Source of the DNA: Bacillota bacterium | GTDB lineage: Bacteria; Bacillota; Clostridia; Lachnospirales; Lachnospiraceae | Assembly (NCBI GenBank): GCA_023415635.1 | Contig: JAEZJV010000054.1 | Location: forward strand, 1 to 64,000 | Reading direction: 5' to 3' | Length of the DNA stretch: 64,000 nucleotides | Shown: positions 60,340 through 64,000 of the stretch, piece after piece | How positions within the stretch are numbered: position 1 is the first letter of the stretch | How the letters are laid out: every line of letters starts with the position of its first letter | The notes under the pieces: model-generated | Told to the model about the DNA's origin: nothing | What the model saw: the letters and a program-made list of their open reading frames with translations, nothing else | Database searches by the model: none | Made by a program: the position numbers and the translations under genes

Positions 60340-61068
60340 ATGCGTTTAATCCTAGCTGCTTTATTTCTGGTGATATTCTTTATTATCAGCATTCCGCTAT
60401 ATTTAATTGAGCTTATCATCGGACGCTTTCATCATCGTGCTATGGTGGCAAGTTCCCAAAAGATAGTTGTAGGTGCCTTTCGTGTCCTGCTCTTCCTATG
60501 CGGAGTAAAGAGGACTGTACTCGGCAGAGATAACATTCCAAAGGAAGAGGCAGTATTATATATATCCAACCATCGAAGCTATTTTGATATACCTGTTGCA
60601 TATAGCTCTGTCTCTACGTTGACAAGCTTTATGGCAAAGAAAGAGATCGGCAGGATTCCTTTCCTGAGCACCTGGATGAAATTTCTCCAATGTCTTTTCT
60701 TAGACCGTGAGGATATTAAGCAGGGTTTGAAGACGGTTCTAAAGGGAATTGAGCTGGTCAAGAATGGCTATTCCGTATTTATCTCTCCGGAGGGAACCCG
60801 TAACCATGGTAAAGAAATGCTTCCCTTCAAGGAAGGCAGCTTCAAAATTGCCGAAAAGACGGGCTGTGCCATTATCCCGGTGGCTATCTCCAATTCGGAT
60901 GAGGTTTTCGAAAACCATATGCCCTGGGTTCGGGCCGCACATGTAGTCATCGAATATGGGAAGCCCATTTACCCAAAGAAGCTAGATAAAGAACAGCAGA
61001 AATTTTTAGGCTCCTATATCCAGGGTATTATACGGGAAATGCTTCAAAGGAATGAAGCTTTAATTTAG
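60340..61068 (+). CDS. plsC: 1-acyl-glycerol-3-phosphate acyltransferase (PlsC family)
   Basis: A 242-aa membrane acyltransferase making phosphatidic acid. An N-terminal hydrophobic helix (about 1-24) is followed by the family blocks ISNHRSYFDIP (NHx4D, about 83-93), FLDREDIKQG, SPEGTRNHG (EGTR, about 149-157) and CAIIPVAISN. Active residues are intact. GGGAGG lies about 6 nt before the ATG. It is near the VanY gene and may be transcribed with it (74 bases apart). Confidence 0.92.
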   Translation: MRLILAALFLVIFFIISIPLYLIELIIGRFHHRAMVASSQKIVVGAFRVLLFLCGVKRTVLGRDNIPKEEAVLYISNHRSYFDIPVAYSSVSTLTSFMAKKEIGRIPFLSTWMKFLQCLFLDREDIKQGLKTVLKGIELVKNGYSVFISPEGTRNHGKEMLPFKEGSFKIAEKTGCAIIPVAISNSDEVFENHMPWVRAAHVVIEYGKPIYPKKLDKEQQKFLGSYIQGIIREMLQRNEALI

Positions 61069-61199
61069 CCTCATATGCCACATTTATTTATACTGAAATT
61101 TTCTATTTATTTTTTGCTAAAAAGATGATACAATTATCGTTGCCTTGAGGAATAGAGGGAGCACGTTAAATCGTAAAATTATGAGGAGGTACATAACCC

Positions 61200-61658
61200 G
61201 TGGAAACATTGACCATTGTATTAATAATCGCGGCTGTCGTGGTAATCGGAGTTTTAGTCGCGTTATATTTTGCAGGTAAAAAGCTACAGAAAAAACAGGA
61301 GGAATCCGAAGCCCAGATGCAGTCAGCTGCTCAGACGGTCTCCATCCTCGTGATTGATAAAAAGAAAATGAAACTGACAGAGGCCAATCTTCCCAAGATG
61401 GTGATTGACTCAACTCCAAAGTATTTGCGACGTTCTAAGGTTCCGATTGTAAAGGCAAAAATCGGTCCGAAGGTAATGAATTTGGTATGTGATGCTAAAA
61501 TATATGATCTCGTTCCAGTCAAGAAGGAAGTTAAGGCCGTGCTCAGCGGTATTTATATCATGGATGTAAAGGGCTTAAGAGGAAACCTTGAACCAAAAAA
61601 GGAAAAGAAAAGCCTTACTCAGAAAATCACAGGTATCTTCAAGAAAAAAGAGAAATAG
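61200..61658 (+). CDS. Membrane-anchored protein of unknown function
   Basis: A 152-aa protein that I do not recognise. One N-terminal membrane helix (about 4-26) is followed by a Lys/Gln-rich coiled stretch (GKKLQKKQEESEAQ), a ~75-residue beta-rich cytoplasmic domain (QTVSILVIDKKKMKLTEANLPK and YLRRSKVPIVKAKIGPKVMN, in parts) and a basic tail (KITGIFKKKEK). The middle resembles a small OB- or PRC-like barrel only loosely. It starts at GTG with AGGAGG upstream and ends at its own terminator. The absence of export signals beyond the anchor suggests the domain faces the cytoplasm. Confidence 0.75.
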   Translation: METLTIVLIIAAVVVIGVLVALYFAGKKLQKKQEESEAQMQSAAQTVSILVIDKKKMKLTEANLPKMVIDSTPKYLRRSKVPIVKAKIGPKVMNLVCDAKIYDLVPVKKEVKAVLSGIYIMDVKGLRGNLEPKKEKKSLTQKITGIFKKKEK

Positions 61659-61661
61659 AAG

Positions 61662-61710
61662 AATCCTCTTACCTAAACGGCATATGTCATAAAGGTAAGA
61701 GGATTTATTT
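61662..61710 (+). terminator. Terminator of the unknown membrane-protein gene
   Basis: AATCCTCTTACCT (61662-61674) pairs with AGGTAAGAGGATT (61693-61705), 13 bp, then TATTT. Confidence 0.9.
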
Positions 61711-61732
61711 TATATAGAGAGGATGGGTTATT

Positions 61733-62908
61733 ATGAAGAAAAGAAGTCTATTCATTTTGTCTATGATCTGTATCCTGTCCATCTGCGCCCTGACCGGCCT
61801 TTTGATAATTACATTTGATCAGAAGTTGAGAGAGGACCGGCAGATTGCTACGGATGATAACAGCTTTATTCCAACACCCATTCCGGAGCAAGTCGCAGAG
61901 GCTACTACGGCTCCAACAATAGCCCCTGCCTATACTCCTACACCCATACCGCAAGGACCGATCGTACTGGGCTTTGTGGGAGACGTCAATCTGGATGAGG
62001 ACTCCAATCCGGTAAAGAAATATGATGCGGAGGGTAAAGGAATCTTTGGAGTGTTGTCCAAGGATCTGGTGGAGGAAATGAATAATGCAGATATTATGAT
62101 GCTTAATAACGAATTTGCTTACAGTACAAGAGGGATTGAAGAAGAGGATAAATCCTATACGTTTCGGGCTGATCCTGGCCGTGTGGATATCCTCAAAGAG
62201 ATGGGGGCAGATATTGTAAGTCTTGCTAATAACCATGCGCTGGATTTCGGACCGGAAGCTTTGATTGATACCTTCAGTACATTAGACACTGCAGGTATTG
62301 AATATGTGGGAGCCGGAGAGAACATGGCCAGAGCAAAATCACCGATTTATAAAAAGATAGGTGATAAGACCATCGCTTATGTAGCTGCCTCCCGTGTCGT
62401 CTTCGCTATGGATTGGTATGCGACAGATACCTCTCCGGGTATGGTTGGTACCTACGATCCCGCAGTCATTCTCGAAGCTATAAAAGAAGCCAGGGAGAAC
62501 AGCGATTATGTCGTCATCTATGTCCATTGGGGTGTCGAGCAGAAAAACTATCCCGAACAATATCAAAGGACACTAGCCAAGAAATACATCGATGCAGGAG
62601 CAGATGCAGTGATCGGCTGTCATCCACATGTTATGCAGGGAATTGAATTCTATCAGGGAAAGCCGATTGCATACAGTCTCGGCAACTTCTGGTTCAATAA
62701 GTCCCACCGGGAGTCCGGAATGCTGAAGCTTTATCTGGATCCGGATGGTACAATACGGGTTCAACTGCTTCCAGTTATGAACAGTGCCATGACGACCTAT
62801 CTTCTGACAGATCGAAAGAAAATCAGCAATTACTACCGGTTCATGCAGAAGCTGTCCTTTCATGTAGTGATAGACGAGGAAGGCTTTATCAGTGAGGATG
62901 CTAAGTAG
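61733..62908 (+). CDS. CapA-family protein (PgsA/CapA metallophosphatase-like)
   Basis: A 391-aa exported protein: a membrane anchor (about 6-28), a Pro/Thr-rich linker (about 45-75), then a CapA domain with VLGFVGDVNLDED (about 78-90), MLNNEFAYS, ADIVSLANNHALDFG (about 159-173), VIYVHWGVEQ, GADAVIGCHPHVMQG and AYSLGNFWFN. All expected metal-site residues (Asp, Asn, His) are present. CapA proteins take part in poly-gamma-glutamate or capsule formation and related wall chemistry. No pgsB/C genes are visible. Its last 8 bases overlap the convergent DUF1934 gene. Confidence 0.92.
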   Translation: MKKRSLFILSMICILSICALTGLLIITFDQKLREDRQIATDDNSFIPTPIPEQVAEATTAPTIAPAYTPTPIPQGPIVLGFVGDVNLDEDSNPVKKYDAEGKGIFGVLSKDLVEEMNNADIMMLNNEFAYSTRGIEEEDKSYTFRADPGRVDILKEMGADIVSLANNHALDFGPEALIDTFSTLDTAGIEYVGAGENMARAKSPIYKKIGDKTIAYVAASRVVFAMDWYATDTSPGMVGTYDPAVILEAIKEARENSDYVVIYVHWGVEQKNYPEQYQRTLAKKYIDAGADAVIGCHPHVMQGIEFYQGKPIAYSLGNFWFNKSHRESGMLKLYLDPDGTIRVQLLPVMNSAMTTYLLTDRKKISNYYRFMQKLSFHVVIDEEGFISEDAK

Positions 62909-63326
62909 ACGGTTTTGCCTGTAACATAATTACTGTTTTATGCTCAGATAGATGTGCCCCCTCAGAATAAAGAGTATATTCCAATTTAACCAGCATGGAG
63001 CTCTCAGTCTCTTCAATGAAAATCCCGGAGGTTTTTACCTGAAAACACAGATCACCATAGGGTGTCTGATAAATCGCTTCTGTATTCTGACTTAGGTCAA
63101 AATACATCTGCGAGGATGCAGCACCCTTTTTCGTTATCTCAATACGCTCCGCTGATATTTTTATCATATTCTTAATAACGGCACCTTCCGCTTCTGCAGG
63201 CTCATCATATTGAATATAGTGTTTTTTATGCTGCAGATGATATCTTGCATCTGCCTTAAATATCATTACCAGCTCATCTGAATCCAACTGCCGTCCTTCT
63301 ATAGTTACAATTACATCCTTCGTCAT
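62901..63326 (-). CDS. DUF1934 (YwiB-like) beta-barrel protein
   Basis: A 141-aa cytoplasmic protein with a DUF1934 pattern (MTKDVIVTIEGRQLDSDELVMIFKADARYHLQHKKHYIQY, in parts, then IKISAERIEITKKGAASSQMYFD and LVKLEYTLYSEGAHLSEHKT). The calycin-like fold can bind a small molecule; the function is unknown. It overlaps the CapA gene tail-to-tail. GGGAG precedes the ATG. Confidence 0.88.
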   Translation of the reverse strand: MTKDVIVTIEGRQLDSDELVMIFKADARYHLQHKKHYIQYDEPAEAEGAVIKNMIKISAERIEITKKGAASSQMYFDLSQNTEAIYQTPYGDLCFQVKTSGIFIEETESSMLVKLEYTLYSEGAHLSEHKTVIMLQAKPST

Positions 63327-63420
63327 TGACTCTCCCTTCCTAACCGGGCTTCCTCCGGTTCTTTCATTTTACTACTTGCACCGGGTCTGTTCAAGCAAGA
63401 ATTAACCTGAAGGGTCCTTG

Positions 63421-63449
63421 GTATAAAACGTGTATTTTCGGCAAGACTT
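63421..63449 (+). promoter_or_regulatory. Sigma-F-like promoter of spoIIR
   Basis: GTATA (63421-63425) and GGCAAGACTT (63440-63449), 14 bp apart, match the sigma-F form GYATA...GGnnAnAnT apart from a spacer one short. It lies 55 bases before spoIIR, which is sigma-F dependent in Bacillus. Confidence 0.6.
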
Positions 63450-63503
63450 CTGATAAAGGACCTTACCAAAGGGTACCCGATTATGAAAGGAACGGAGAGG
63501 ACA

Positions 63504-64000
63504 ATGAATAAAAGCATATTCCATAGGTATTATGCCTTCAATAAAACAAACATGAGCTTCTTACATAAAATCCGGAGCAAAGACAAACTATACTCCTTAC
63601 TGCTGCTCTTACTTCTTCTGATGCTTGGTGCAGGAAATATGGCAATACGGGCGGCAGCGATGCAGGATAAGGCAATACAGGAAGGTATTGCAGAAGAAAT
63701 TCTGCGTTTCCATGTCATCGCCAACAGCGACAGTGCCGAGGATCAGGCACTGAAGCTTCTTGTGAAGGACCGGTTGGTCAGCTATCTGGCTCCCATGATA
63801 TCGGATTGTACAGATCTCACTGAGGTCAGGGAGATAGCGAAAGCGAAGCTCCCGGAGCTAACCGCTCTTGCCAATACCATTCTTTTGACTAAGGGGTATC
63901 CCTATCAGGCAACAGCTTCTTTAGAGGACTGCTATTTTCCCCTGAAAAAATACGGCTCTTATACCTTTCCCCCCGGGTACTACCATGCCCTCAGAGTTAA
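63504..64000 (+). CDS. spoIIR: SpoIIR, stage II sporulation signal protein, 3' end outside the window
   Basis: The first ~165 residues of SpoIIR, the forespore-secreted signal that activates pro-sigma-E processing (through SpoIIGA) in the mother cell. There is a basic N-terminus, a membrane signal (YSLLLLLLLLMLGAG, about 32-46) and the family core EEILRFHVIANSDSAEDQALKLLVKD, followed by the conserved YPYQATAS and YGSYTFPPGYYHALRV. GGAGAGG lies just before the ATG at 63504. The frame runs off the right edge. Confidence 0.92.
   Translation, partial: MNKSIFHRYYAFNKTNMSFLHKIRSKDKLYSLLLLLLLLMLGAGNMAIRAAAMQDKAIQEGIAEEILRFHVIANSDSAEDQALKLLVKDRLVSYLAPMISDCTDLTEVREIAKAKLPELTALANTILLTKGYPYQATASLEDCYFPLKKYGSYTFPPGYYHALRV

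Noticed and set aside
1..64000. tRNA, rRNA, CRISPR arrays and insertion sequences
   Set aside because: I looked for cloverleaf-like stretches, direct repeats with spacers and transposase motifs in the gaps and found none; short tandem repeats present are explained above.

Overview
The window looks like chromosomal DNA of an anaerobic, spore-forming, low-GC Gram-positive bacterium, most likely a clostridium of the Lachnospiraceae type. The evidence is a spoIIR gene with a sigma-F-like promoter, a T-box leader on ileS, AGGAGG-type ribosome binding sites, a multi-subunit [FeFe] hydrogenase with its sensory satellite genes, class A PBP, VanY and CapA wall proteins, DarA, YgiQ and YhaO/YhaN. I see no rRNA, tRNA, transposase, CRISPR array or complete prophage.

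Layout. 1-7.0 kb holds the end of a ribose-phosphate pyrophosphokinase, then on the minus strand a class A penicillin-binding protein and a YhaO/YhaN nuclease-ATPase pair. 7.4-11.0 kb holds small accessory genes: a GNAT acetyltransferase, a lone holin-like protein, a TetR/flavodoxin-reductase pair with two clear operators, a PilZ protein and a VOC protein. 11.3-24.9 kb is one minus-strand block of 13 genes that I read as a Nif11-leader RiPP locus. In transcription order it encodes a radical SAM/SPASM maturase, a 74-aa precursor with a GGG site and an 8-9 residue core, a second radical SAM enzyme, a STAS protein, a DUF2156 protein, a MATE transporter fused to an RsbW-like ATPase domain, a GNAT protein, a PP2C (RsbU/SpoIIE-type) phosphatase, a stand-alone RsbW-like kinase, a very short HlyD-like protein, a C39-peptidase ABC transporter and a second NHLM-type ABC transporter. 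Upstream, 25.1-27.5 kb, lies a NarL-type two-component system. The promoter between the two has 9-bp repeats that may be the regulator's sites. The combination of peptide maturation, export and a partner-switching module in one operon is the most unusual thing here.

27.8-30.2 kb is a TetR-controlled FtsX/LolD-type ABC exporter. 30.4-33.5 kb holds queT behind a preQ1-I-type riboswitch, a secreted Ig-like protein and asnS. 33.7-35.3 kb is an MFS efflux gene behind a 29-codon leader peptide and competing hairpins that hide its ribosome binding site, which has the architecture of translational attenuation.

35.3-45.4 kb is hydrogen metabolism. The minus strand carries a PAS/degenerate-GGDEF protein, two DRTGG proteins, an RsbW-like ATPase, a sensory-type [FeFe] hydrogenase and a PHP protein. 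The plus strand carries hndA, a GHKL ATPase, hndB, hndC and hndD. The hndB leader has three tandem ~49-bp repeats, each with a covarying hairpin.

45.5-64 kb is mostly housekeeping and envelope: a small protein vaguely like DUF1874, a PerR/Fur regulator, a DEAD-box helicase, YgiQ, a PPIase lipoprotein, DarA, a possible small RNA, ileS with a 300-nt T-box leader, nicotinate phosphoribosyltransferase, a VanY carboxypeptidase, a PlsC acyltransferase, a membrane-anchored unknown, a CapA protein, a DUF1934 protein and the first part of spoIIR. All function calls come from reading motifs by eye; no database search was run.
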